The notes beneath the pieces were generated by a model. The model searched no databases. It was given only the letters and a program-made list of their open reading frames with translations, and was not told the origin of the DNA. This document shows, in pieces, positions 11,001-20,391 of a stretch of 64,000 bases of DNA (its first letter is position 1; every line of letters begins with the position of its first letter). The position numbers and the translations under genes were made by a program. The DNA is from Mayamaea pseudoterrestris (Eukaryota; Bacillariophyta; Bacillariophyceae; Sellaphorales; Sellaphoraceae), in the NCBI GenBank assembly GCA_027923505.1, contig BROI01000021.1, positions 496,001 through 560,000 of the forward strand, in the 5' to 3' direction.

Positions 11001-11473
11001 GTGAGTCTCTCCGGAATGATTACATAATTTGTATTGATTGCTACGTGGATGGCACATATTTGAATGAGCAACGTCGCGACGCCGTCAGTCACCGATTTCA
11101 TTGCGGGTTTTTGTCAGGCAATGTAAAGGGATCTTGTAGTAAAAAGTGCAAGTCGTGTAACATTTGTAAGTTTGGAACATGCTGTTCGTGCCGCTGTCAC
11201 TCGGATTTTACTATGCACATGCGATTGGCAACGGCGGCTCACGTTAAACAACTTGTGCGCGATGTTGCTACAATTGCGGGCGATCCAATTGAGCATGCGG
11301 ATGCAACGATGATTCGTCTGAAGTACGGTGCTGACCCTGGGGGTTCTGTCTATGGTGAACTGTCGCAAATGGTTTTTGACACCGACCCTGTCAATTCCAA
11401 GAATGTATCGGCGCGTGAGAGCTGCGTCAGAGGCGAATGCGGGAAGAAAAAATATACTGGATCTAAAGATTGA
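8085..11473 (+). CDS. JmjC-domain protein with C-terminal Cys-rich zinc finger, 10 exons
   Basis: Inferred exons: 8085-9070, 9153-9233, 9302-9472, 9550-9654, 9723-9755, 9825-10052, 10130-10197, 10277-10400, 10463-10878, 10941-11473, coding 914 residues. All nine introns are GT-AG, 62-82 nt, and every join keeps frame. A basic N-terminus and a PPPPPPP tract lie before the core. The JmjC fold spans about residues 455-620: GPNLYISPAGGYTHINQDD, then LCLSGNHEVLIL, and the distal iron-ligand His in INKGRWH (His557). The first iron ligand is expected in an HxD motif, but N475-Q-D477 is found. A C-terminal Cys cluster (CRLCDAELPNCYFRCNGC, then CIDCY and CNIC) looks zinc-binding. JmjC proteins are 2-oxoglutarate Fe(II) hydroxylases or histone demethylases; the substrate cannot be read from sequence. 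Start ATG at 8085. Confidence 0.8.
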
Positions 11474-11829
11474 GCCTGACTAACATCGATATTTTGAGGT
11501 AGTAGATCATTTTGCTACTCTTTCGTCACAATGATGCCATTTTGACATCTTCTTTGTCGCTCGTCCGTATAAAGCGCAGTATCGCACTACTTGCAACTTC
11601 CGCATCTATCGAAGTGTGTGCAAGTTCGACGACGTACGAGTAGTGTCGCAGTCAATACCGGTGGGTCAGCAATGGTCATTGTAAAAAATCGCGATGACCA
11701 CGCAGAACAGCGACTTTACACCGGATCTCGCTCCATGTCTTATACCAGGACCAGCAGAACTTTAGAACGTCGTCTATACAACCTCATAACTCAACAAAGG
11801 ACGTCCAACTCCTTTCTTGCTTTTCCTTG
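11474..11829. other. Intergenic region, no gene seen
   Basis: About 356 nt between the JmjC stop and the LRR gene ATG, on the same strand. No coding or RNA signal recognised. Confidence 0.5.
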
Positions 11830-14800
11830 ATGGATGATAGTAATTGCAATAGGCAGAGCGATGGCGCCAGAAACAGAGATCAAGAATTGTTGGTCAACGA
11901 TGATTACAGACCAGCCAGCACCACCATAGACATGACGATCTCAAATGAATCGTCTACGAACGACAAGAAAGATCAACTATTGAATCAAGCATTCACAGGG
12001 TCCGCTGCGGAGAGCTTGTTCTCGCTGGAAAAAGACAAAGCGGCTAAGCAAGCCTCAGAGTCTGGGCGGCCATTGGCTTTAGATATTAGCACTAAAGCTG
12101 CTCAAGCTGCGTCCTCTCTTGTATTCACTGCCACGCAGTTGGAGCGCGAAATTTTGACAGAGGCTTTTGTTGCCTCTCCGATTCAGCATTCAGTCCATCC
12201 TGGGGCCGTGGCAGTTGCTGAATTAGGAGGTACTGCCGCCGTCACTTTTACATCGTTGGAGCGCGACATTGCAGCGAAATGCATCGCCTCGCCAGGGCGA
12301 TCAAGTCAGTTAGAGCAAGATGTGTTAGCAAAAACATCGAGCATGCCTGTGGATAGCGCAGTTCAACTTGGAGAGGACCATGGGTCATATGCTCCAGCTT
12401 CATATAATAGGAGCAGTGCTAGTAAATCAGATTTTTCCGCATTGGAGCGAGATATTGCAGCAAAAAGTAAAGCGAGTCAGGGACGTTTGCTAGCAACCCA
12501 ACTGAGCGCTATTGAAGGCCGTGGACTCAAGCGCCTGGAACAGGATGTTCTTGCCAAGGCATCTGCTGGCCGCGAAGGCCACAGTCGCCCTGGAGCATCA
12601 CACGAGGTTGGACTAACTCGCTTAGAACAGGATGTTCTTGTGAAAGCATCAGCTACTAGACGCACCGGAAGAGCGCCTGATGTAAATGGCGAACTGAGTA
12701 TCGCCGCTTTAGAACGGGACGTTGCATTAAAGTCAGTCGCCCAAACAAGACTGGTGAATGACGCGCCTCGGTTGGATCATTTGGAGCAGGAAATTCTCGC
12801 GAAAGCATCCGGCAAGCTATGCGGTCCGAGTAGCCAGCCTGGTGTGGTTTCTGTTGATGGAGTCAGAAGTCTTTCTGCTGTGGAAAGAGACGTTTCTTTG
12901 AAGAGACAAGGCCATCGCGGTGATAACTCGACTCGAATACTTACGCCACCGGCCGATCGTGTCAGGGAATCATTAAATGACTTGGAACGAGACGTTCATG
13001 TCAAAATTACTGTTGGAGCTGGCGCAGATAGACCTGGCTTAGTCGCAGTTGATCCTCCAATTCAGCCTGCTAATGCATCGCTTAACACTTTGGAGAGCGA
13101 TATCTTGGCAAAGATGTCAATCGGGCCGGATGGCAGCGAAACCAGAAACCCTGGGGCGGCACACATCACTGAACTTCCGAAACTTTTAATCAGTGGCGCG
13201 TCGATGCATTCTGTAGATTCAGCTCTCAGTCGTCAAATATCGGCGCCACGCAGTTCGACGTCCGGCTGTTCCACAAGGCTTGAGAAAAGGAATAATCTGT
13301 CAGCACTTGAGGATGACATTTTAAGAAAGTCATACGGACATGTTCCTTCTAGCCCTTCTGTTGTAATGTCGCGTCGACAACCCCAAAGTTTGAAAGACGC
13401 GGAGAATGAGATATTGAGTGCGCCATCGGCGGAGTCGGATTTGGCGGAACCACGTGAATATACAGAGTCGCGGCACCAGTCACCGGCAGTCATGTCTGTT
13501 GTCGTTCCTGAAGCCCCATTGGAGGGAGAACGATTTTCAGAATATGGGGTCCAGGATGTCGTAGTTCCAACCGACGGGATTGAAGCATTTGTTGCAGACA
13601 ATGTTGTAGACGCTACCGGCGTCACGGTAATTGCGAGCGAAGAAGAGGAAGAAAAGAGAAATTGGTCGAGGCAGAAGAAACGACTTTGTTTCTTGGGCAT
13701 ATTTTTTGTCGCCATCGTCATTGCCCTTGTGGTCGCCATTGCTGTGGCGATTGATAAGCGCGAGAATGGTTTAAGGCCAATGCCAGCACCTTCTGGAGCT
13801 CCGACGGCGGCACCTACGGTAGCACCCACGTCAAGCGCTTTTGCGGCACTTATCCAGAACCTCTCGTCCATATCTGTTGAAAATGCCTTTGCTACCAAAG
13901 ACAGTTTTCAGTACATGGCCGCCGAATGGTTGTATGACGAGGATACGTATGGTATTGCTTTGTCATCAAGCAACCCGGCTTTTTTGGAACGATACGCCCT
14001 GGCAGTTGTATATTTTGCGCTGGGGGGTCCGTTGTGGCACATTTGTGGCCAGAGCGACGAGACATGCACTGGTAACTCTGGTATCAATAACTGGCTATCG
14101 CCTACGGATATTTGCACTTGGTATGGCATCACATGTGGCGCAGATAAATTTGTGGAGGAATTCGTTTTTCGTAAGTTGTTTTGCTCAACCTTTTCATTAC
14201 CGATATATCAAGGCTCATTAATTCGCTTTATAATGTTACAGGCGCCGGGACTGACTCAGAATTCAGCGAAAATGACTTGATGCTGGATGGCGAGCTTCCA
14301 CGTGAGATTACGCTGTTGACCCAGCTATCAGCTTTCATTGCCGATGGTTTTCAAATCAGTGGTTCCATCACTGATACCTTTTCGAACTCCTCGAAGCTGC
14401 AAACCCTGATCCTCTCGAACAATAATATATCAGGCGAGATTCCTAATTCATTCGCGATCAATAATCCGGAGTTGCAGACCATCATTTTCAGTAATAATCA
14501 GATGACAGGTACATTGCCTTCAACGATTGGACAGCTAGCGAGACTCGTCTTTCTCCAGCTAAATGGGAATGCGTTTGGTGGTACAATCAACGCTAACATA
14601 TTTGCAATGACCACATCTCTGCAAAGACTCGAGTTGCAAAGTAACCAGATTTCGGGCCAATTCCCTAGGTCTTGGTATGCATTAAAGGATTTAGAGATAC
14701 TACGGGCAGATGATACGAACTTGAGAGGCCTCCTACGAAGCGAAATCGGCCAAATGGACAATCTGCGGGAGCTTGATTTGTCTCGCTCGCTGATGAGTGG

Positions 14801-15140
14801 GTCGTTGCCGTCAGAACTGTATAGGCTCGCAAATCTTACCGCATTAAGATTGAGCGATGCACTGTTTACCGGAAGTTTAGCCGAAGATATTCGGTTTTTG
14901 AACAGAACCCTCCAAGTCGCCTACTTTGATGGTAATGGCTTGACAGGATCTATTCCAGTTGACGGGCTGGGAGCGCTGACGAGTCTGAATGAGCTGCAAC
15001 TTTATGGTAACGATCTGACTGGAGCAATCACATCCACGTCCAGACTCTGTGGCCTTGTGTTTGACAGCCAGATTCAGCTAATCAGGACGGACTGCAGCAT
15101 TGCCTGCGACTGCTGCGCTAAATGCGAACCTGGATTGTAA
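11830..15140 (+). CDS. Single-pass LRR membrane protein with N-terminal 14-copy LExDxxxK repeat region
   Basis: Two exons, 11830-14170 and 14242-15140, coding 1079 residues; the 71-nt intron joins in frame. The open frame starts at a TTG at 11827, but the ATG at 11830 (MDDSNCN) is the natural start. Residues about 60-530 hold fourteen short repeats with the pattern L-E-x-D/E-x-x-x-K (for example LERDIAAK, LEQDVLAK). A basic-flanked hydrophobic helix lies at about 619-642 (GIFFVAIVIALVVAIAVAI), followed by a P/A/T-rich linker (APTAAPTVAPTS) and then an LRR block from about residue 800 to 1050 with N-x-x-S/T-G-x-I/L-P consensus. No kinase domain is present. The likely topology is N-terminus cytosolic and LRR outside. 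Such LRR proteins are common in diatoms; ligands are unknown. Confidence 0.87.
12019..13425 (+). repeat. Fourteen degenerate LExDxxxK coding repeats
   Basis: In the LRR protein, about fourteen copies of an eight-residue core occur at irregular spacing, roughly 17-75 residues apart. Cores begin near 12028, 12139, 12259, 12310, 12442, 12535, 12622, 12709, 12781, 12880, 12982, 13090, 13309 and 13399. Early copies alternate between an LERD-IAAK form and an LEQD-VLAK form; later copies are more diverged, and the last lacks the Lys. The core is amphipathic and probably helical. Spacers are low-complexity and rich in S, A, G, P and R. Confidence 0.85.
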
Positions 15141-15430
15141 CTTTTGCAAAGAGAGTGCCTTGCAAACTATAGGCGTCTTTTGCTTTGTGTCAAAACGACC
15201 TTTCCATGTCCTTCCCGTCAGTATATACAAATACACTACCCGTACGAGTGCTTATAGCAATGTACTTGCCATGCTGATGTCTTTCGCGACCAATTCAAAG
15301 GTATTTATTCGCGCTTCGCCGAATAAGAACCCATTCGATCTCGTGACATCGCGGATCTTGCGCAGATGGTCGTCACAAACCCGTCGAACCGGCTCCATCC
15401 TATCGATTTACTTGCCTCAACGTCTTAACC

Positions 15431-15978
15431 ATGTTCAGACAACTCGCCCTTCTTGTCCTTGTCCTCGCGACTGGAACAGCCTTCCAAGTGCAAGCCCCGG
15501 CGCTGCATTCTCGGGTAAGTTCACGAAAGAAAATCCATTTCGCACAGCCGATAAGATTTGATCTCAACGTTGATTCTTTCAGATCCAACTCTCTTCTTCG
15601 ACAGCTCGTCAAGTCTTGCTGAGTGAGGAGGAAACCCAGTCTATTATCCAGAGCGCTCAGGAGTGTGCGGCAGGCGAGTGTTCGATTGATGACGTCTCGG
15701 ATCTCATTTCCGAGCTTCGAGAGCAGGAGAAAATCTTGTCTGCTCGTCTCGAGTCTGTGATGAATATGATTTCGGACTTGCAGTATATCAACGAGAAGGA
15801 GGAACGACAGACGGATGAAGTTCGTGCGTTTGTGAGTGATATGCTTCGTGTCTTTTCGCTCACACGCGGCAGCGAAACGCAAAGCTTGGCGACTGGATTC
15901 AGTGGTGACATCTCCAAGGGGACCAAGACTGCTTACGATTCGCTCAACCCCAAGCCATGGAAGCCCAAGGGGAACTAA
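15431..15978 (+). CDS. Plastid-targeted small helical protein, copy 1 of an inverted paralogue pair
   Basis: Exons 15431-15514 and 15583-15978 (68-nt GT-AG intron, phase 0) code 159 residues. The N-terminus is a signal peptide (MFRQLALLVLVLATGTAF) cleaved before QV. Phe at this site is the plastid-import feature of diatoms and other secondary red plastids, so a plastid location is inferred. The mature part is a predicted helical hairpin or coiled coil: EEETQSIIQSAQECAAGEC, SIDDVSDLISELREQEKIL, then a helix ending in DEVRAFVSDMLRVFSL, and a conserved tail GFSGDISKGTKTAYDSL followed by PKPWKPKGN. No family recognised. A clear paralogue lies on the minus strand 76 nt downstream, stop to stop. 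Confidence 0.85.
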
Positions 15979-16054
15979 ATTGTGAATACGTTTGCCCTTT
16001 AGCTAGAATTATCTGAACATTACAGTCTTTCGCCCTTCTGTATAAGTTATTCAG

Positions 16055-16734
16055 TTACAGTGTCGATGTCCACGGTTTTGGTTTGAGTGCTTTGTAAGCA
16101 TCCGTCGGTCCATCTCCAACGTCTCCCGAATACCCCGAGGGCTTGCTCAACGACGGATAATCATTGTTAGATGCCTTGCTGCCAAGTTGGAAGACGCGAT
16201 ACAATGCGCGAACGGTTTCGCGGATTTCGTCAACCTTTCGATCATCATGGGTGTTGACGCGCTCGAGTGACTGTGGTTAGAAGTGCCAACTGAAGTGAGA
16301 CCTAGAACCTTGTCAAGTGATCCATGCATTGCACAAATTTGATATTACCTCGATTATGCGTCGCATTTCATCGAGACGCTCGCTGAGTTGACCCTGTTGA
16401 GTCTGCAGAAGATTGATCAATTCACTCACGTTATCGAGTGAGCATTCCTCCACGCATGCTCCAGCTCGATCCAAAAGAGCGGAGGTCTCTTCTTGTGTCA
16501 TGATGTTAAGATCGGTGGATGACTGTGATTGCTGGAGTAGCCAACAGCATGTCAGTATGTGCGTGCATGAAGCATCGTTTGGCAATTGGCAAGTGTATTG
16601 TTCTTATTGTTTCATGGCAAGCAAGGCATAATACATTCACGTACCGATCTTGTCGGCTTGATGGGCGACGGTGCAAACGCCTTGCTCATGTCTGACAAGA
16701 CAAGGTAAGTCATTGCGGAGAAGAGCTTCATCAT
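16055..16734 (-). CDS. Plastid-targeted small helical protein, copy 2 (convergent paralogue)
   Basis: Three exons read on the minus strand: 16734-16645, 16531-16349 and 16270-16055, coding 162 residues; introns are 113 and 78 nt, GT-AG, phase 0. The start (MMKLFSAMTYLVLSDMSKAF) is a signal peptide ending in a KAF|APSP plastid-type motif. The mature protein matches copy 1 throughout: TQEETSALLDRAGACVEEC, SLDNVSELINLLQTQQGQL, DDRKVDEIRETVRALYRVF, GYSGDVGDGPTDAYKAL and PKPWTSTL. The first intron sits at the same place as in copy 1, just after the targeting segment; the second is unique to this copy. Function unknown. Because it is split in short exons it is easy to miss. Confidence 0.85.
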
Positions 16735-16792
16735 GGTGGTTTCTGTATGAAAGGAGGCGATGGATCTTGGATCTTGATGGCGCGGTCACGTC

Positions 16793-17989
16793 ATGGCAGC
16801 CGCCGCGTATTCACATTTGAAATTGGCGACTCGCCTAGTTATGAGTCATGATCAGTTCACTATGACCCAGCAAGTACTACTTTTCACACTGATGGTTGAA
16901 CATTTTCAAGGTGTTGTTAGCCAGCGTCAATGCAGGAGCACCATGCCGCGCCTCGACCCAAGAGCGACCATGGCAGCTTCTCTCTTTACAGTCAACAATA
17001 CATCCATTGGCGTTGGCTTTGGGACTGCTGCACTGGGAAACCACTGCTACAATGTCGTTACGATGGCACTCCAAGAAGGCTTCAGCAAGTTTGATACGGC
17101 GGAGGAAAATGACCACTGGTATGACAGCGCGTCGGTTGGTCAAGCATTAGCCGACTACTTCCTCGTGCCCAATGATGAGTGTGTATATAACGAAGACACT
17201 ATGGCTGAAGGCGTTTGTGGAAGAACTTGTTCGAGGGCAGACCTTCGCATTTCTACCAAAATCCCTCCGTGGAAGTTGACTTCGGAAGAAAACATTCGAA
17301 AGAGTGCGGAGGAGAGTCGAAACGAATTGGTTGGTTTCTGCGAAGAGATATTATGGGATGATGGCAATGACAAGCTAATGATTCCATTTCCATTGGATGT
17401 TTACTACATTCACGCTCCGACTTGTTGGAAAGGCTGGCATCCTCGATGCGAAAATCCACCACCATTGATGGACTTGCAATCAGCTTGGCTGGCCATGGAA
17501 GCTGTCGCTGCAATTGATCATTCAGCCAAGCGGATCGGAATTTCAAACGTCAGTCCCAATGAACTGCTGAGTTTGATCGACTTCATTCGCAAGCGACAAG
17601 AGACTGTACAAGGAAACCCACCTCCTCGATTGCCGGATGTGCTACAGGCATTCGCAGATCCCATTGAGCCAGCCGATGAATTGCGACGCATTTGTCGACA
17701 ACACAATATTGAGTTTGTCTCCTATAGTACGCTTGGGACGCAGCATGCTAGACGTGGCGGCAAGAATCCCGTCCTGGACAGTCCCATTATTCGAAACATT
17801 GCAGAGCGTCTCAAGCGATCAACAGCAGAAATCGTCTTGAGCTGGGCTTTGCAAAAGAATATGAGCGTCATTCCTCGATCCAGTGAGCGGGAGCATATTG
17901 CGCAATTAGCGCGGTTGTTACGAAAGGATGAATCGACATTTTTAAACGAGGACGACATGTCGCGCATCGATTCAATGAGGCGCATTTAA
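16793..17989 (+). CDS. Aldo/keto reductase family protein
   Basis: NAD(P)H-dependent oxidoreductase of the AKR TIM-barrel fold, 398 residues from the first ATG. The catalytic tetrad is visible: Asp in FDTAEEN, Tyr in HWYDSASVGQAL, Lys in ISTKIP, and His in YYIHAP. SAKRIGISNVSPNEL, FVSYSTLG and the coenzyme-binding LSWALQKNMSVIPRSS near the C-terminus complete the signature. The first ATG lies only 58 nt from the divergent plastid-protein start, and the first 50-60 residues have no AKR similarity, so starts at 16943 (MPRLDP) or 16970 (MAASLF) are plausible. The substrate cannot be predicted. An insertion after the Lys (EILWDDGNDKLMIPF) lengthens the barrel. Confidence 0.85.
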   Translation: MAAAAYSHLKLATRLVMSHDQFTMTQQVLLFTLMVEHFQGVVSQRQCRSTMPRLDPRATMAASLFTVNNTSIGVGFGTAALGNHCYNVVTMALQEGFSKFDTAEENDHWYDSASVGQALADYFLVPNDECVYNEDTMAEGVCGRTCSRADLRISTKIPPWKLTSEENIRKSAEESRNELVGFCEEILWDDGNDKLMIPFPLDVYYIHAPTCWKGWHPRCENPPPLMDLQSAWLAMEAVAAIDHSAKRIGISNVSPNELLSLIDFIRKRQETVQGNPPPRLPDVLQAFADPIEPADELRRICRQHNIEFVSYSTLGTQHARRGGKNPVLDSPIIRNIAERLKRSTAEIVLSWALQKNMSVIPRSSEREHIAQLARLLRKDESTFLNEDDMSRIDSMRRI

Positions 17990-18300
17990 GGGGACCTTTG
18001 TATACATTTTCCCTCTATATTAATTGACTCATTGCTCTCACTGATCCAGTAAGTTAACATAATTCTATTCTTGGTTATTGGCAACATCGGATATGCACTA
18101 CCGGTACTGTACTTGCAAAAGCTAGCTAACGTACTTGTGATGGCTGTCGTACCAACACTGGTCACCCGTCGCGACTCTTCCATCCATCACACATGCCAAT
18201 TCCCGGCATTGTACGCAATAAACGGCTACACTTTGCTCCGCATCCTTGTCTTTTTGCGTCCTTGTATTAGTCACCTACAGTGGAGCAAAAAGTTCTTTGA
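17990..18300. other. Intergenic region, no gene seen
   Basis: About 311 nt between the AKR stop and the next plus-strand ATG. It holds a short ORF without support, presumably promoter and UTR sequence. Confidence 0.5.
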
Positions 18301-19362
18301 ATGATGCGACAACAACACATACTGTCACGAATTTCTTCTGCGAATCCGTCCGTCACATGTTCTGTCCTTTTACTACTCGTCCTTCCGGTGATTCAAGCTC
18401 TTACACGTCAACCCGCCTTTGTTACCAAGAGAACCCAATCGCCATATCGGCCAACTTCCCTATCTCTCTTTGCGCCACCAGGATCTGGCTACGCGCAACC
18501 CGACGAAGAATCGTCGTTCTTTCCTGACACGTACGATCCCATGATGGAGTATCCAGGGACAATGCGACCCGGCCGCACACCGGAAAACATTCCCTTCCAT
18601 GACTTGCCCATTGCAGATACTGATCCGGACCCAGTTCCATGGCCACACTTTCAGCAAATTGAATGGCACCATCGCTGGGAACCTCCTCACGAGCATCCAA
18701 TTCCCATGGAGGAATTCATTGAATTGCATGGACGATGGGCGACGCCAGAGTTTGAAGCTACTATGCGTGCTGGTGTAAGGCGAAGTCTCATGGAGCAACG
18801 CGAGACTGCCGAAGCGGAGAAGAAAACGACGATTATTACGGATGACGAGGAAGACATGTTTGACGACGAGGGTGACAAGCCGGTAGGACTTGGTGAAGGA
18901 ATATTTGGCCAAATGGGAAGCGCTGTCAAACCAAAGGAAAAGAATCGAGTGGAAGAAGATGACGACACGAGCGCCGAGCTTGATGATTTTTTGCTAGATT
19001 TGGGCTTGGACTTGGATCTAAATAACAAACAGAGCAGCGCAAGCAAGGGCGCTTTAAAAACGCCCTCGCCTGCAGAAGTCAGGCCAGTTAATCTTAGTTT
19101 TGATGATAGCGAGGAGGACAATGATGAAGACGATGAGGAAGATGTTGGTGAGGTGGCAGCTACAATTGCTGTGGAAGACGATGGTGACATTACTTTGGAC
19201 ATTGACGACGACGATGACCTCGAAGTCAGCTCGGAAGTACCACTGGAGGACTATGGAGACTCTGACTCGCTCGATACCGAAGATATATTTGGTGAAGGAG
19301 GATTTGATTTTGATGATGGCGATTTTGAAGCGGCTGATGGTTTCGACATGGACGATTGGTAA
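18301..19362 (+). CDS. Secretory-pathway or plastid-targeted, very acidic protein of unknown function
   Basis: A 353-residue protein with a signal-peptide-like N-terminus (hydrophobic CSVLLLLVLPVIQA at about 20-33), then a Ser/Arg/Pro-rich stretch that could be a transit peptide. The central part is rich in Trp, His and Pro, including WPHFQQIEWHHRWEPPHEHP and EFIELHGRWATPEFEATMRAG; this is the only part that looks folded. The C-terminal half is dominated by Asp and Glu runs, with GFDFDDGDFEA near the end, and is probably disordered. No family recognised. It ends 12 nt from the convergent FSH1-like stop. The long antisense Ser-rich frame here is a shadow of the Asp/Glu codons. Confidence 0.8.
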   Translation: MMRQQHILSRISSANPSVTCSVLLLLVLPVIQALTRQPAFVTKRTQSPYRPTSLSLFAPPGSGYAQPDEESSFFPDTYDPMMEYPGTMRPGRTPENIPFHDLPIADTDPDPVPWPHFQQIEWHHRWEPPHEHPIPMEEFIELHGRWATPEFEATMRAGVRRSLMEQRETAEAEKKTTIITDDEEDMFDDEGDKPVGLGEGIFGQMGSAVKPKEKNRVEEDDDTSAELDDFLLDLGLDLDLNNKQSSASKGALKTPSPAEVRPVNLSFDDSEEDNDEDDEEDVGEVAATIAVEDDGDITLDIDDDDDLEVSSEVPLEDYGDSDSLDTEDIFGEGGFDFDDGDFEAADGFDMDDW

Positions 19363-19374
19363 AGTCAGCTCTTG

Positions 19375-20160
19375 TTATAGCAACGATTTTAGTTGTTCCT
19401 GTACCATACTAGCCTGTATCCAATCCATTATCAGCTCCAGCGTTTTGCTACTCTTGACTGGGACGGAGTGACCACCTGGATGGTGAATCGTTTGTACAGG
19501 ATAACCAGCTGCTTCCAGCGCGAGTTGGACACGCATGGCTTGCTCCGGAGGATTAATCTTGTCGCCTTCGCCGATAATGAGCAAGACACGAGGACCCCTG
19601 CCGCTGGTAAAAATAGTATCCTTGAGGCTCTCCAATTGCCGAGTGTAAGGATTGGGCCAAGCAACTCCGTTCATAATATAACCACCGGTCGGATGATGCG
19701 AAATCATATTCTGGGCCAAAAGCGATGTCAAGAAGATAGCACCTTGACTGTGGCCGACTATAAAGTCAAACGGTTCATTGGAACTATTCATTGCATCAGT
19801 GAATCGCTGTTTGCTTTCGTCAAACTCTTCGTATGTTTCCGCCTGAAAGGATCGAATGCCAGTAGGTAATTGCCACCATGAGTACCCGCCTTGCTGATTG
19901 TTCTCGACAGGAGCATTAATCGTCACAATATCAAAATGAGAGTTCATCTTTTTTGGCAACGCTCTATTCCAGCGATTGATAGTCTCGCGAAAAGATTTGG
20001 CATCACCTCCGCTCCCATGCAATGCGAGGATGCGAAGAGTGGAATGTTGTGATGGAGTTGCTGTAGATGATGACATGCTCACAATGACATGTTTGAATGG
20101 GCTCGGAGAGACGGGAACGAAAATTAAGAGTCCAATAAGTAAAGGACGTAGCCAGTGCAT
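19375..20160 (-). CDS. FSH1-type serine hydrolase (alpha/beta hydrolase) with signal peptide
   Basis: A 261-residue alpha/beta hydrolase of the FSH1/OVCA2 family. The core begins with LRILALHGSGGDAKSF; the nucleophile elbow is VGHSQGA, with candidate Asp in IIGEGDKINPP and His in HHPGGHSVPV. This order and the LHG..(S/N)..F start are typical of fungal Fsh1-3 and human OVCA2, which are probably esterases of unclear physiological substrate. A hydrophobic N-terminus (LRPLLIGLLIFVPVSPSPF) suggests entry into the secretory pathway, unlike the cytosolic fungal proteins. It is head-to-head with the TMCO4-like gene, about 231 nt apart. Confidence 0.85.
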   Translation of the reverse strand: MHWLRPLLIGLLIFVPVSPSPFKHVIVSMSSSTATPSQHSTLRILALHGSGGDAKSFRETINRWNRALPKKMNSHFDIVTINAPVENNQQGGYSWWQLPTGIRSFQAETYEEFDESKQRFTDAMNSSNEPFDFIVGHSQGAIFLTSLLAQNMISHHPTGGYIMNGVAWPNPYTRQLESLKDTIFTSGRGPRVLLIIGEGDKINPPEQAMRVQLALEAAGYPVQTIHHPGGHSVPVKSSKTLELIMDWIQASMVQEQLKSLL

Positions 20161-20391
20161 AGGAATAGCCGATGTTGTCGCTCAAAGTTGATCGTGCAAT
20201 GATATATACAACTATTTTTGATCTTCGATTCACAGAATTAAGTCGGAGTCCATCTTGGTGTTAGAATACCGATATAATGTCGTACCGGTGTACGTTTCTC
20301 GTCGTGGCGTCGCGGTAGAACAGCATCCATTTGTTTTCGACCATGAATAGCAATGCCACGATCAAACCGTAACTTAATATATAAGTAGACT

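Noticed and set aside
13233-13898. 221-codon minus-strand frame within the LRR gene
   Set aside because: Antisense shadow of a long coding exon; Ala/Ser/Thr-rich with no family features.
15100-15561. 153-codon plus-strand frame spanning the LRR end and plastid gene start
   Set aside because: It crosses the real start of the plastid protein in another frame and has no conserved sequence.
18687-19202. Long minus-strand Ser-rich open frame opposite the acidic protein
   Set aside because: It is the antisense of Asp/Glu codon runs, which read as Ser and Leu; no domain and no start context.
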